Below are positions 45,826-56,908 of a stretch of 64,000 nucleotides of DNA, one piece after another. Both the position numbers and the translations under genes were made by a program. Every line of letters starts with the position of its first letter. Position 1 is the first letter of the stretch. Source of the DNA: Polychytrium aggregatum (Eukaryota; Chytridiomycota; Chytridiomycetes; Polychytriales). The stretch is from assembly GCF_025602895.1 (NCBI RefSeq), contig NW_026516300.1, positions 114,050-178,049 on the forward strand. The letters are read 5' to 3'. Under the pieces are notes generated by a model, which worked only from the letters and a program-made list of their open reading frames with translations, was not told where the DNA came from and ran no database searches.

Positions 45826-46803
45826 ATGGATCCTGCCCTCGTGGACCGCCTCCGTGCCTTGGAGGCCGAGCTCGCCGAGCTCCGGACAGCTCGCGATGCT
45901 CCTGCCGCTGGGTACAGCGTGCAGATGCCGGACCGTTACGACGGTAACCGGCAAGGGTTCCGGGCATTCGTAAATCAGTGCAAACTGTATATACGAATGC
46001 AGCCCCACCGGTTCCCTGCTGACCCGATTAAGGTCGGATTCGTCATTAGTCTGCTCACTGGACCGGCTCTCCAGTGGGCGACTCCGATGCTTGAGATGGG
46101 TGATCCCCGACTCAACTCTTTTGGCGATTTCCTAGAACGCTTTTCCAAAGTGTTTGACGACCCTGATCGGGCCAGGACTGCCGAGTCAGTGATCACCACA
46201 CTGTCTCAGGGCAACCGCCCGTGCGCAGTCTATGCATCCGAGTTCCTTCGTATTGCCGCCGATACGACTTGGAACGACGGTGCAAAGATCTCGTTCTTCC
46301 GACTTGGCTTGTCGGATGATGTCAGAGACGAACTTTCGCGAGTTCGCCCTCTGCCACGAGATCTGGAGGAGTACATCGAGCTTTGTAACGAGCTCGATGC
46401 ACGAATCCGCGAGCGCCGTCAAGAGCGCCGAAGCACGCCTGCCCGCTACCGGTCTTCCCAGTTCGCCTTTGGTTCCGCCTCCGCTGCCGTTCCCGCCATC
46501 GCTCCCGCGCCCGTCCTCGCTCCGCCGCACCCCTCCTACATTGTTTCCGAGCCCATGCAAGTGGACTCTGCCGTCTCTGGACCCCTGACCGCCGAGGAGA
46601 AACAACGCCGCCGCCGCTTTGGACTCTGCCTGTACTGTGGCAAGAAGGGCCACTTGGTACGAAACTGCCCCGTCAAGTTTGGATCTACCAGAGCTACCGG
46701 ACCGCCCCCTGGACCTCCCGGCCCGAGGATCATCCGCACCATCGTTTACGAAGATGGAGAAGTGCAAGACTTCAGTTCGGGAAACGACCAGGCCCGGTTC
46801 TAA
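45826..46803 (+). CDS. gag: Retrotransposon Gag protein
   Basis: 325 residues from the first ATG after a long T run and a ccagtcccagt tract. It begins with a Leu/Glu coiled-coil-like segment (LVDRLRALEAELAELR). A retrotransposon capsid domain follows (region YDGNRQGFRAFVNQC to LFNELDARI-like helices), then a Pro/Ala-rich linker and one CCHC zinc knuckle, CLYCGKKGHLVRNC, which binds nucleic acid. The protein packages element RNA into particles in the cytoplasm. It ends in taa at 46801-46803 and is followed by pol in a different frame. No internal stops are seen. Confidence 0.93.
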   Translation: MDPALVDRLRALEAELAELRTARDAPAAGYSVQMPDRYDGNRQGFRAFVNQCKLYIRMQPHRFPADPIKVGFVISLLTGPALQWATPMLEMGDPRLNSFGDFLERFSKVFDDPDRARTAESVITTLSQGNRPCAVYASEFLRIAADTTWNDGAKISFFRLGLSDDVRDELSRVRPLPRDLEEYIELCNELDARIRERRQERRSTPARYRSSQFAFGSASAAVPAIAPAPVLAPPHPSYIVSEPMQVDSAVSGPLTAEEKQRRRRFGLCLYCGKKGHLVRNCPVKFGSTRATGPPPGPPGPRIIRTIVYEDGEVQDFSSGNDQARF

Positions 46804-46862
46804 GTGAAGGCCTTGAACCGGAGCCGTGCCCACCGCCTTCCGAAAGTGAAGACATTGGTAAG

Positions 46863-49800
46863 GTGCCTTTGGTAAGTACTGGGGAAGCAGTGATGTGCGG
46901 ACAGCTTCGCCTTGCCTCTGGACCGGCGGACACTCTCAGCTCTGGCATAGTACCCGTGGCACCTCTGGTGTCACTGGGAACTGCACCTCATCCACAGGTG
47001 CAAATACCTGAGCTGTCCTGCCAACCCTCGGCAAAGTTAACTGTCTGTGCTAGCCGCAACCCTGGTGCCGAAGCTGGTACCGAACCAAAGTCTTGTGTTT
47101 CGTCTGTTCGTCGTTGCTCGTTGGTTGTTCCCGTCGCTGTTCGTCTTCCTTCTGGTGATTCTCTGTCGTGCGAAGGACTTGTCGATTCTGGTGCCTCTGG
47201 CAACTTTATCGACGAGGACTTTGTTGCTCGACACTCTGTCCCCACCTGCTCCAAGGCTTCGCCCTTGGCAGTGGAAGGCGTGGATGGTAAGCCGCTGTCG
47301 TCTGGCCCCATCCTCCGCGAGACTGCTCCACTCGAGGTGATTCTCGGGGACGTCTCGCAACGCCTTCGGTTCGATGTGATCAGGTCTCCACATCAACCAC
47401 TTATCCTTGGCTTTCCTTGGTTGCGCACCGCCGAGCCCAAGATTGTCTGGTCTCGCGGTCTTCTTTGTCTCCCTCCTTCTGTTGATTCCGACCCCTCTCC
47501 ATGCACTACTTCTCTTTCGTCTTGCTCCACTTCCTCCAATGTCACTCCCCTTCTTGATGATTCCACTCCTTTGATTGATCTAAGCTCCTCTCCTACGCTC
47601 CCACCTTCGTCTTCCCCTTCTTGTCTTGTTCCTCCCGAACCCCTTCGCTCTTCCCAAACCCCTTCTTCTGTTGTCAGTTCTCTTTCCCTCCTTGATGTAC
47701 CTCCTCCTGTTGTTTGTTCTTCGGACATTGTTCAGAATAAAGTAACCGTCGAACATTATTCTGACCTTGTCCACGCCCCTCCTCTCAGCTCGGACGCTCC
47801 TCTCCGCGTCTGCAGCATTGATTACCGCTCGATGCGCGAGTCTTTGGATGCATGCAGGCATGGAACGCAACCCCTGACCATCTTTCAGGTCCATGTCCTG
47901 CCCACTGACGAGCCGAGCACTGCGACTGTCGAAGTGCCTGCGGAGTACAAGGACTTCCTGTCTGTTTTCTCTAAACAGGAAGCTGACTCCTTGCCTCCGC
48001 ATCGCCCTTATGACTGCCCCATTGACTTGGAGCCGGGCAAGTCGCCAAAGTTCGGGCCTCTGTACTCACTGTCCGAGCCCGAACTTCACGCTCTGCGTGA
48101 CTATCTCGACGAGAATCTTGCCAAGGGATTCGTTCGTCCTTCGTCGTCCCCAGCAGGCTCACCAATCCTCTTCGTCAAGAAGAAGGACGGCTCACTTCGT
48201 CTTTGCGTTGACTACCGCGCACTGAACGGTATCACGGTAAAGAACCGTTACCCTTTACCGCTGATCGGCGAGCTGCTGGACCGACTTCGAGGCGCGAAGG
48301 TGTTCACTAAGCTGGACCTTCGTGGAGCCTACAATCTGCTGCGCATCCGCTCCGGGGACGAGTGGAAGACAGCTTTCCGTACTCGATATGGGCACTTCGA
48401 GTACTTGGTGATGCCCTTTGGGCTCACCAACGCGCCAGCGACGTTCCAGCACTTCATCAACGACGTCCTGCGCACCGAGTTGGACCAGTTCGCAATTGCG
48501 TATCTTGACGATATCTTGATCTACAGTGCTGATCCGTCGCAGCATGTAGAGCACGTCAAGCAGGTCCTCTCGAAGCTCCGAGCTGCAAAGCTGTATTGCA
48601 AGCTGGAGAAGTGCGAGTTCTCCAAAACCTCGGTCTCGTTCCTTGGTTTCATGGTCTCGCCCGAGGGCATCGGTATGGAGCGATCCAAGCTCTCTGCGAT
48701 CTTGGATTGGCCCATACCGCGCAACATCTCGGATCTTCGATCCTTTGTCGGGTTTGCGAACTTCTATCGACGCTTCATCGATGGATACGCAAAGATCGCG
48801 GGGCCCATGACTCGGCTCTTCCGGAAGACGCATGGCTTCCAGTGGTCCCGCGAAGCCGATAAAGCATTCAGATCCTTGAAGGATGCCTTCGTTTCGGAGC
48901 CCGTTCTGGTGCATCCGGACCCATCCAAGCCGTTCGTCGTAGAGTCAGATGCGTCGGACTTTGCGCTTGGATGCGTGCTCTCCCAGCGGGGTGCTGATGA
49001 TCGCCTTCATCCTTGCTCGTTCCATTCGCGGACACTCTCGAATGCTGAACGTAACTACAGCATATACGAGAAAGAGCTGTTGGCGATCAAGGAGGCTTTC
49101 GAGGCGTGGCGACACTACCTCGAAGGCGCCCAGCATCCCGTTGCCGTTCTGACCGATCACAAGAACTTGGAGTACCTGGCAACGGCTCGCATCCTAAACC
49201 AGCGTCATGCACGGTGGTCCCAGTTCTTGTCTCGGTTCGACATCCGCATCCAGTACCGTCCTGGTGCGAGGAACGGCAAGGCCGATGCCCTGTCTCGTCG
49301 CTCGGACTACATCCCTTCGTCGGCCTCCGTGTCGAGGGATCCGCCTCTGCTTCTCGATCCTGCCGCGGTGATACGCGTGCTCCGAAGCAGAGACGCCCGC
49401 TCTTCGGTTGCAAGTCGCAGTGACCCTGTGGATTTGCTGCAGCTCATAGCCGAAGAGCAGGCTCGGGATCCCGGTCTAGACAAATACCGTCGTGACCCGA
49501 AGTTCGTCTGGAATGGCCAGTACCTCACCTTCCAGAACAGGATTGTGGTCCCAGAGTCGTGCCGAGTTCCGGCGCTCAAGTCGTGCCATGACCCAGTCGC
49601 TGTGGGTCATCCAGGCATCCGACGGACTCTGGCTCTGGTATCGCGACAGTTTTGGTGGCAAACCTATCGGAAAGATGTCAAAGAGTACGTCTCGACGTGC
49701 GACACCTGTGCACGCTCGAAAGCTCCGCGACACAAGCCGTTTGGGTTCCTGTTGCCACTCCAGACAGCCGATCGACCCTGGGGGACACTGACCATGGACT

Positions 49801-50885
49801 TTATCACTGATCTGCCAAAGTCCAAGGGTCACACCTGCATCTTTGTGGTGGTATGCAGCCTCACAAAGATGGCACACTTTATGTCCTGGCGTTCACTGCC
49901 GTCGGCGGAGGAGACTGCGTCACTGTTCCTCGACAATGTCTTTCGTCTCCATGGCCTCCCCGACACAGTGGTTTCAGACCGAGGAAGTCAGTTCACCTCT
50001 CGGTTCTGGAAGGCACTCTGCACGCAGCTCGGGATCCAAACCAGTCTGTCCACGGCCTTCCATCCCCAGACCGATGGACAGACTGAGAGGGTCAACCAGG
50101 TCATCAACCAATACCTGCGCTGTTACACGTCGTATCAGCAAGATGACTGGGCCGAGCTGCTGCCGTTGGCCGAGTTCTCTTACAATAACCTCGAGAACTC
50201 GTCAACACATGCCTCGCCATTCTTGGCAACCTATGGGTTCCACCCAAGGTTCGAAGTCCCCGTTGTCGCTGGCGGCCCTGATGTTCCCTCTGCCACGGAG
50301 AGGGTTGAACATCTCCAGCGGAACCTGGCACTGTTGAAGGAGAATCTTGAGAAGGCAAAGTCTGACTACAAGCACTTCTCAGATCTCCGGAGGTCCCAGG
50401 CTCCCGACTTGCGTCCGGGCGATCAAGTCTGGGTGCTGACTCGTAACATCAGCACCACTCGCCCAAGCAAGAAGCTGGATTACCAGAGGATTGGACCATT
50501 CACCATCCTCGAGGCCGTCGGGACATTGGCTTTCCGCCTGGACTTGCCAAAGGACATAAAGGTGCACCCGGTGTTCCATGTGTCTCTTCTTGAGCCCTAC
50601 AAGAAGAACTCGCTTCCGGGTCGGGTGCAAGCGCCGCCCCCTGCGGTGGTCATCGATGGGAACTTGGAGTGGGAGGTCGAAGAGATCTTAGACTCCAAGT
50701 TCGTGCGCGGAAAGCTGCACTATCTCATCGATTGGAAAGGCTACCCGGTCACCGATCGAAGTTGGGAGCCCGCCGACATTGTCTTTGCCCCAACGGTGGC
50801 CGCGGAGTACCACCGACGCTACCCAGACAAGCCTGGCCCCAGGAGAACTCAAGATGGAACACGCCGTAGTTTAAGGAGGAGATAG
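46863..50885 (+). CDS. pol: Retrotransposon Pol polyprotein (PR-RT-RH-IN-chromodomain)
   Basis: An open frame of 1,340 residues from the first possible start (GTG at 46863). The frame is open further upstream and overlaps gag in the -1 frame, so expression by ribosomal frameshifting or reinitiation is inferred. Domains in order: aspartic protease with VDSGASGNF; reverse transcriptase with KLDLRGAYN, MPFGLTNAP and YLDD; RNase H with ESDASDFALG; integrase with an H-H-C-C zinc region (CHDPVAVGHPG...CDTCA); DFITDLP and SDRGSQFTS with the downstream catalytic Glu region; a GPF-type C-terminal motif (RIGPFTIL...VHPVFHVS); and a chromodomain (EVEEILDSK...YLIDWKGYP...SWEP) that directs integration through histone marks. 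It ends next to the polypurine tract. No stop or frameshift is seen. Confidence 0.95.
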   Translation: MPLVSTGEAVMCGQLRLASGPADTLSSGIVPVAPLVSLGTAPHPQVQIPELSCQPSAKLTVCASRNPGAEAGTEPKSCVSSVRRCSLVVPVAVRLPSGDSLSCEGLVDSGASGNFIDEDFVARHSVPTCSKASPLAVEGVDGKPLSSGPILRETAPLEVILGDVSQRLRFDVIRSPHQPLILGFPWLRTAEPKIVWSRGLLCLPPSVDSDPSPCTTSLSSCSTSSNVTPLLDDSTPLIDLSSSPTLPPSSSPSCLVPPEPLRSSQTPSSVVSSLSLLDVPPPVVCSSDIVQNKVTVEHYSDLVHAPPLSSDAPLRVCSIDYRSMRESLDACRHGTQPLTIFQVHVLPTDEPSTATVEVPAEYKDFLSVFSKQEADSLPPHRPYDCPIDLEPGKSPKFGPLYSLSEPELHALRDYLDENLAKGFVRPSSSPAGSPILFVKKKDGSLRLCVDYRALNGITVKNRYPLPLIGELLDRLRGAKVFTKLDLRGAYNLLRIRSGDEWKTAFRTRYGHFEYLVMPFGLTNAPATFQHFINDVLRTELDQFAIAYLDDILIYSADPSQHVEHVKQVLSKLRAAKLYCKLEKCEFSKTSVSFLGFMVSPEGIGMERSKLSAILDWPIPRNISDLRSFVGFANFYRRFIDGYAKIAGPMTRLFRKTHGFQWSREADKAFRSLKDAFVSEPVLVHPDPSKPFVVESDASDFALGCVLSQRGADDRLHPCSFHSRTLSNAERNYSIYEKELLAIKEAFEAWRHYLEGAQHPVAVLTDHKNLEYLATARILNQRHARWSQFLSRFDIRIQYRPGARNGKADALSRRSDYIPSSASVSRDPPLLLDPAAVIRVLRSRDARSSVASRSDPVDLLQLIAEEQARDPGLDKYRRDPKFVWNGQYLTFQNRIVVPESCRVPALKSCHDPVAVGHPGIRRTLALVSRQFWWQTYRKDVKEYVSTCDTCARSKAPRHKPFGFLLPLQTADRPWGTLTMDFITDLPKSKGHTCIFVVVCSLTKMAHFMSWRSLPSAEETASLFLDNVFRLHGLPDTVVSDRGSQFTSRFWKALCTQLGIQTSLSTAFHPQTDGQTERVNQVINQYLRCYTSYQQDDWAELLPLAEFSYNNLENSSTHASPFLATYGFHPRFEVPVVAGGPDVPSATERVEHLQRNLALLKENLEKAKSDYKHFSDLRRSQAPDLRPGDQVWVLTRNISTTRPSKKLDYQRIGPFTILEAVGTLAFRLDLPKDIKVHPVFHVSLLEPYKKNSLPGRVQAPPPAVVIDGNLEWEVEEILDSKFVRGKLHYLIDWKGYPVTDRSWEPADIVFAPTVAAEYHRRYPDKPGPRRTQDGTRRSLRRR
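50871..50885 (+). other. Polypurine tract
   Basis: taaggaggagatag lies directly before the 3' LTR, where plus-strand DNA synthesis would be primed. Confidence 0.8.
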
Positions 50886-51304
50886 TGTGATGACCAGCAT
50901 CACAACGGACCAATGAGATTGTCCCGCATGCTCTCGCCCTCCGCACCAATCATGAGTCCCCACGTGTTTGTTTGCCCCCATGCATGAGCACGCGCCGTTG
51001 CCACCCGCGTCTACTGGTTTCCTGCCTCCCCCACCGCTCGGCACATGTCCCCGGGCTGTGCCAAGCCTCTCTCGCTTGCACACCAGCCACTCTCGCACCC
51101 CCTTCTCGCTTCTCTGTGATGCTCCACCCTTCTCGCCCACTTTTGCCCCTCGACCTTCTCCCGGTCTATAAATAGCCCTGCATGTCTGAGCCTATGTTGA
51201 ACACCAGTTCGAACAAAACTTGTTCTTTGGTGTTCGGGGCTAAAAGCTAATAAAGCTCATACCAAGCACTTGGTCTTCGTCCTTGCGCTTGTTCACTCCT
51301 TACA
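50886..51304 (+). repeat. 3' LTR
   Basis: 419 bp, no difference from the 5' LTR (45230-45648) noticed on visual comparison. It is followed by the target duplication ccgtg (51305-51309), after which the NRPS exon resumes. Confidence 0.95.
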
Positions 51305-54300
51305 CCGTGATGCTGTCGCCACGACCATCGGCAACAGCACCACCCTTGTTGTCACCATCACGGCCCACCACGCCGTCTACGACGGATGGTCTGTTCCCCT
51401 GATCGTCAAAGACCTCTTTGCCATCCTCTCGGGCCACGTTCCTCGACCTGCGCCGTCGTCGCGACCGTTCCTCCAGTTCCTTGCTGCTGTGGATCCGCTT
51501 GCCACCGAGGTGTACTGGACTGGCTCTCTGACGGCAATCAAGTCGTCGGAGCGAGGATTCCTCCCATCGATCTCACACCCGAGCGCCACTGATGGTGCAC
51601 TGTCAACCGGACCAGCCTTCAAGGATCTGACTGTGGCGATTGCACCGTCGCTCACGGACATTAAGCGTGCGGCCCACGGCTTTGGGGTGACACCGGCGAC
51701 GATGGCCAAGGCAGCATGGGCGATGGTTCTCCACAAGTTCACACGTGTCGACGATGTTGTGTTTGGCTGGGTTGTGTCGGGACGCCAGGTGCCAGTGCGT
51801 GGCATCGAGAGGTGAGTGTCCAAGATCGTGTGGTGTGCAGTGGGGTTGTGGCCGAGAGCAGTTGGATGGAGTGTGAGCCAGGGACATCGGAAACACAGAG
51901 TGTGAGCCAGAGACATCGGAGACACAGGCAGTCGATCGCCATGAGGTCGCTGTGAAGCAAGCACATTGACTGTGTTCCTCTATCACCAACCACCCATCAC
52001 CCACCACCTACCTCCACAGAATGGCCGGTGCCTTCGTCAACACCGTTCCTGCTCCGTTCTCAATCAACCCATCGCTGGCCCTTGCCTCGTTCCTCAAGAC
52101 CACACATGCAAGCCACATCGACTCGCTCCCACACTCCCACGTGTCCATGTCCAACATCCTCAAGTGGCTCAACAAACAGACCTCGGATCAGCTGATGGAC
52201 AGTCTGTTGGTCTTCCAGAACAACGAAAGTGTCCCGGACACAGTCACCACCGACTCGTTCAGCGTGCGCTGGATCGACAGGAGCGGCAACATCTCGGACT
52301 ATCCACTCACTGTCGAGGTTGTCTTTGCCAACGACTCGAGCGCCTCGGTCAGTCTTGCGTACAAGGCGACAATGTTCAGCGACGAGATCGTGGCCAGCAT
52401 CGGCGAGTGTCTGGCCTCCACCATCGCTCGCATGTGTGACTCGGCTTCCACGAACCTCATGCTTGGCGACCTCGTTGGTCTCAGCGAGAGCGAGATGGCG
52501 GCAGTGGTTGCTCTCGGCACCGGCCCATCCGTCCCTCTCGATCCAAACACACTCCTCCAACACCGATTCGAGCACCACGCCGCCACGACGCCAGACAGCA
52601 TTGCCATTGAGTGCGGCGACAACCAGATCACTTACGGCGAGGCAAACCGACGAGCCAATGTGCTGGCCCACCAACTGCGGTCGCTCGGGGTCACACGCAA
52701 TGTCCCAGTTGCGATCCTGACCAGTCGGTCGGTCGAGATGATCGTGGGTCTGCTTGCGATCCTCAAAGCCGATGGCGTGTATGTGCCAATCGATGCAAGC
52801 TATCCGGTTCATCGAATCGAGTCGATGATTGCCGATGTCTCGCCGCTTGCCATCATCCACACTGTTCCGGCGACGCCACTGGAGGCAAGCATCAGTGCAA
52901 GCATCCGCCAAGTGTTCATGAACCAGACCGACGATGGATCCCATGACGGCTCCGCTGCACCACAGTCCACAAACGACGGCACAGCACTGGCGTACATCCT
53001 GTTCACATCGGGATCGACAGGAAAGCCAAAGGGTGTGACGATCACACACGGCGGTGCTGTGAACACCATCGACCATGTCTCGCGCGATATTGCTGCTGCG
53101 GCAGCACACAGCAAACGGTATCTCCTCTCGTCGGCGATGACATTCGACTACAGCATGATCCAGATCTTCCCCTGCTTTGATGTCGGCGGCTGTCTGGTTG
53201 TTCCGCCAGAACTCAACTTTGATGCCTTCAAGCACTGCGACGTGGCGATGACGACTCCGTCGCTGATCAACTCCATGGGTGCACCAGACGACTACACCAA
53301 CATCAGGTTCCTGATGTCGGCAGGCGAGCGAATCACCAACTCGACGATCCAGCTGTGGAGAACGCGATCGAGGCTGTACAACGGGTACGTGGGGTGGCAT
53401 TGGCACTGTGACGAGGCTCTCACCCAGCGTCGTCGAGACTGCCATCGAGATCGGTGTTGATATCGGTGTTGATATCGCGGCTGACATGAGCCTTGGCACT
53501 GCCGTTACCATTGGGATTGACATTGGCACTGACGTGAGATTGGCGTTGGAATCGGGGAATGCATCGACCTTGGAATTGGCACGGGAGAATGGCAAGGACA
53601 GTGTCGTCGCGACTGTCATTCACATCTGGCACTGGCAGATGGATCGACACTGGTGGCAACATCGATGATGGCTTCGAGCTGATGAGTCAGCATGGCCGTC
53701 TCGACTCCAACTAACCGCATTTGGCGTTGTCCTCGATTCAGTTACGGTCCGACCGAAACAGCAATTGTGATCACCACGAAGCTGTTCAACGACGATGTTC
53801 CGACCATCGGAAAGCCGATCCAGAACGGGTTCGTCATGATCATGGACAAGAGCGGCCGACCTGTGCCAGTCGGAGTCGCCGGCGAGCTCTGGATCGGCGG
53901 TGTCGGTGTCTCTCCCGGATACGTGAGCCGACCCGATCTCACGGCCGAGCGATTCACCATCAATCCGTTCTTCGACAACATGAGGATGTATCGATCCGGA
54001 GATCTGGTCCGATGGACTGCCAACGGCGAGCTCGAGTGCTTTGGCCGAATTGATCACCAGGTCAAGATCCGTGGCATCCGGATTGAGCTCGATGAGATCA
54101 CCTCGACCCTCGACACCCACATGGCACAGGTGTCGGCATCGTGCGCGACAGTCAAGTCTGACCGCATCGTTGTGTTTGTGTCTCCCGCCTCGGTCGATAT
54201 CCGAGCGGTTCGCAGCACGATCGAGAGCCATCTCCCAGCGCACATGTGGCCGACGCTGATTGTACCGCTTGAACAACTGCCAATCAACAACAACGGCAAG

Positions 54301-56908
54301 ATCGATCGACTGGCTCTCGACGCTATCGAGGTCAGCTTTGAAACGAACGAGACGATCCAGCCGGCCGAGACCGAGACTGAGATGCGTCTGGTTGACACTT
54401 GGAGCCGTGTACTTGGAGTCGAGGTGGCCAAGATCGGAACCAACCACACGTTCTTCGAGGCTGGCGGCGACTCTCTCAAAGCGATCGCAGTTGTATCCGA
54501 GGCACAGAAGGCAGGAATTGAGTTCTCGGTCAAGGATCTGTTCGAGCACCCGACCATCGCCGACCTTGCCTCTGCAATCGACGGCGATTCTCTGTCAAAG
54601 CCGAAGCTGAAACAACCATCAGCACTCGTGTCCAATTCTGAGCTTGCTGCTGTTGAAGCCAGGCTCAAACACTTTGATATTGCGGCAGAAGAGGTTGAGA
54701 ACATTCTTCCTGCCACTCCCCTGCAGCAAGTGTTGCTTGAGTGGGTCAAATCGCAACCGCACGCCTTTGGTGCCACAGACGTCTTTGAAGTCCGAAATGT
54801 CTCGCTGGATCAAATCACAGACTCCTGGAAGCGGCTCTCTGATCTCTACGAAACCATCCGAACCCGTTTCGTCTCGACTGAATATGGCGTATTCCAGGTA
54901 TGTCGTTCCCCTGCGCCCGTGACGTTGCTCCCTGTGCTGCTTGTTTGCTTGTCCACACACGGTCTACTGCAACAGCCATTCATTCCAACCGGATTGAGGA
55001 CCCACACCCTCTATTATTGTACTTTTTCTCATGCGTCGGCTTCACCATTTCCTCTTCATCCTTCGTGACCTCTCACAATATCATTGGCCCATCCGATTTC
55101 TTTGATCCCCCAGGTCATCTTGTCCCCTGACTCTACACATTGCGAGAAGCCCATACTTCTCTCTGATCCTTCGCTCCTGGAAAACATCTCCAAGCCGTCG
55201 TTCCTGGAAACTCCAGACAGCTCATACATCGAGAATCGTGCATTCATGTCCCTCTATGTGGCTGAATGCTACGACTCTGAACAAACCCTGAGAGTCGTGA
55301 TCACAAATCACCACGCTATCTATGACGGAACATGTGCCAGCTTCCCTTTCTTGGACTTTTACAAGTTGTTCAGCGGAGAATCGCCTCAGAAGCGCCCATC
55401 CCAGCGAGGTCTCTTTGAATATGTCTCCTCGCTCGACAAGGTCGCCACGGCAAAGTATTGGCAGGGGCTCCTCCATGATCATGGGGATTTTGCCCGTATA
55501 CCATCTATTCAAGTTCCAGGAATGGAGACGCGGAAACATCTGCGATACATCCCCACAGCCCACGCCAAGCGGTCCCTCGAAACGGATCTCCAGCATATGA
55601 CAAGCGTAGCCCGAAAGCGCGGAGCAACTATTGGTGATCTAGCCCAGGCGGCGTGGGGCCTCACGCTGTCGTCCATATGTGGCAAACCAAAGATTGCATT
55701 CGGATCGTTGCTGTCGCGGCGCAACGCCCCAGTTCCGAACTTTGACCGGTATGTTATCGATTGAATACGGCGGCGACTGTTCATCACTCGAGGCGGTGGA
55801 TGTGATGTTTATGGATATCCTCAGAGGATCAAGTCTCGATAGGGTGACGCTCTTGACGGCAGAAGTTCAATTGCATTAACATACCCTGAATGAACATATT
55901 GCACCGAATGACCCTTTAAATTTCGTTTTCCTTCCTCAGCACCATGGGAGCATTCACCAACATCATCCCCGTGGTCCTCAACTGTGGTCCTGGGTCCTCT
56001 GTGGACAACCTGCTTCGAGCCATCCAAGATCAACGTGTTCATTCGTTTGACCATATGCATGTGACATTCACCGAGCTCACCAGCTATGCACAAGCAGCGG
56101 ACATTGTCGACGTTATCGAGACCATGTTGCTGGTGCAAATTAACCCCGAGAATAGCTCACTCCAGAGCATTGCTGTCACTGACGCTCCAGGCGTACCCAA
56201 CATCAAGCATCTCGGATCCATACATCCGGACTATGAATGTATGGATCAACCTCTGGAATGCGTCCTCGAGTTTGAAGGCGGACAGCCGACATTCAATTTC
56301 TACTATGCTGCAAAGATTTACGACACCTCCGTTATTCAGCGCTTGGCCGATACCTTTGCCTCGCACTTGCTCGACATCTTCTCTGATGACAACGTGGCGG
56401 ACCCAGCCCAGTGTTGAATCTATTCCGGGTGGGGATAACGATACGGAAGACATTTGATTTGCTTTTGTCACGCTGTAGTCTTTGCGCATGAGAAGGGGGA
56501 CACCCCGATTCGAGCCAGGACAGCTGTTCTTTGCTGGAGCCTGAATACACCTACCTACCCACCCCACTCATTGCAACCTTGGCCAAACAGTATGTCTAAG
56601 GAGACTGAGGAGGTGATTGCCTTTGGAAATGCCTCCAGGAAGCAAGGGAAGGGAGTGCATCCAGTCCACAGAGACTCCGGTTTGCTCGGTATTTCGAGCA
56701 GTTCATCCACCACCAGAGACGTCCAGGTGTGCTCTCGAACATCGAACGCGCAGGGCCAACCGAGTTTCACTGCGCGGCCCACCCAGCACCGCCCCCGTTT
56801 CCACCGCCCTCGTTGCCCATTCCTTCGCTTCTGCTTTTGCCGTCGATCCCATCTGCCCCTGGCCCCGGCTGCCTCCCGCCAGCCCGCCTCCACCCCTCGC
56901 TTCCCGCC

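Larger units (their letters stand above)
45230..51304 (+). mobile_element. Full-length Ty3/gypsy chromovirus (LTR retrotransposon)
   Basis: The 6,075-bp element is bounded by 419-bp LTRs starting TG and ending CA, with a 5-bp target duplication. It encodes gag with a zinc knuckle, and pol in the order protease, reverse transcriptase, RNase H, integrase, chromodomain. That order with a C-terminal chromodomain defines the chromovirus branch of Ty3/gypsy. Both reading frames are intact and the two LTRs look identical by eye, so the insertion is recent. It lies in the sense orientation in an exon of the NRPS condensation domain. Confidence 0.96.
44334..54498 (+). repeat. NRPS module duplication, copy 2 (4,085 bp plus a 6,080-bp insertion)
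   Basis: Repeats 40259-44333 with scattered single-base changes. It has one extra unit in the first intron (268 versus 257 bp) and one base less in the A-domain intron (357 versus 358 bp). It carries the Ty3/gypsy element and its target duplication. The start of a third copy (54499 to about 54567) marks where the T-domain sequence diverges into the terminal C domain. Confidence 0.92.
39310..56417 (+). pseudogene. TLC-NRPS fusion (TLC-T-C-A-T-C-A-T-C), interrupted by a retrotransposon
   Basis: Ten exons: 39310-39360, 39467-40663, 40921-41645, 41854-43218, 43577-44738, 45007-45229 plus 51310-51811 (split by the element), 52020-53384, 53742-54897, 55114-55748, 55940-56417. Without the element they join in phase to about 2,952 residues. 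Residues about 18-215 are a multi-pass membrane region with an IHHVSYL motif, resembling TLC domains. Carrier domain 1 follows (MGGDSIKAI, Ser near residue 272). Then come condensation (HHAVYDG), adenylation (FTSGSTGKPKG; NGYGPTE across an intron) and carrier (AGGDSLKAI) domains. A nearly identical second C-A-T module and a divergent terminal C domain (HHAIYDG) complete it. The synthetase would build a short peptide from two identically selected monomers added to an acyl or aminoacyl starter on carrier 1. As sequenced, translation would stop a few bases into the LTR. Confidence 0.85.

Noticed and set aside
52060-53619. Antisense open frame of 519 codons
   Set aside because: Mirror of the A-domain exon; it crosses the intron and has no recognisable domain.
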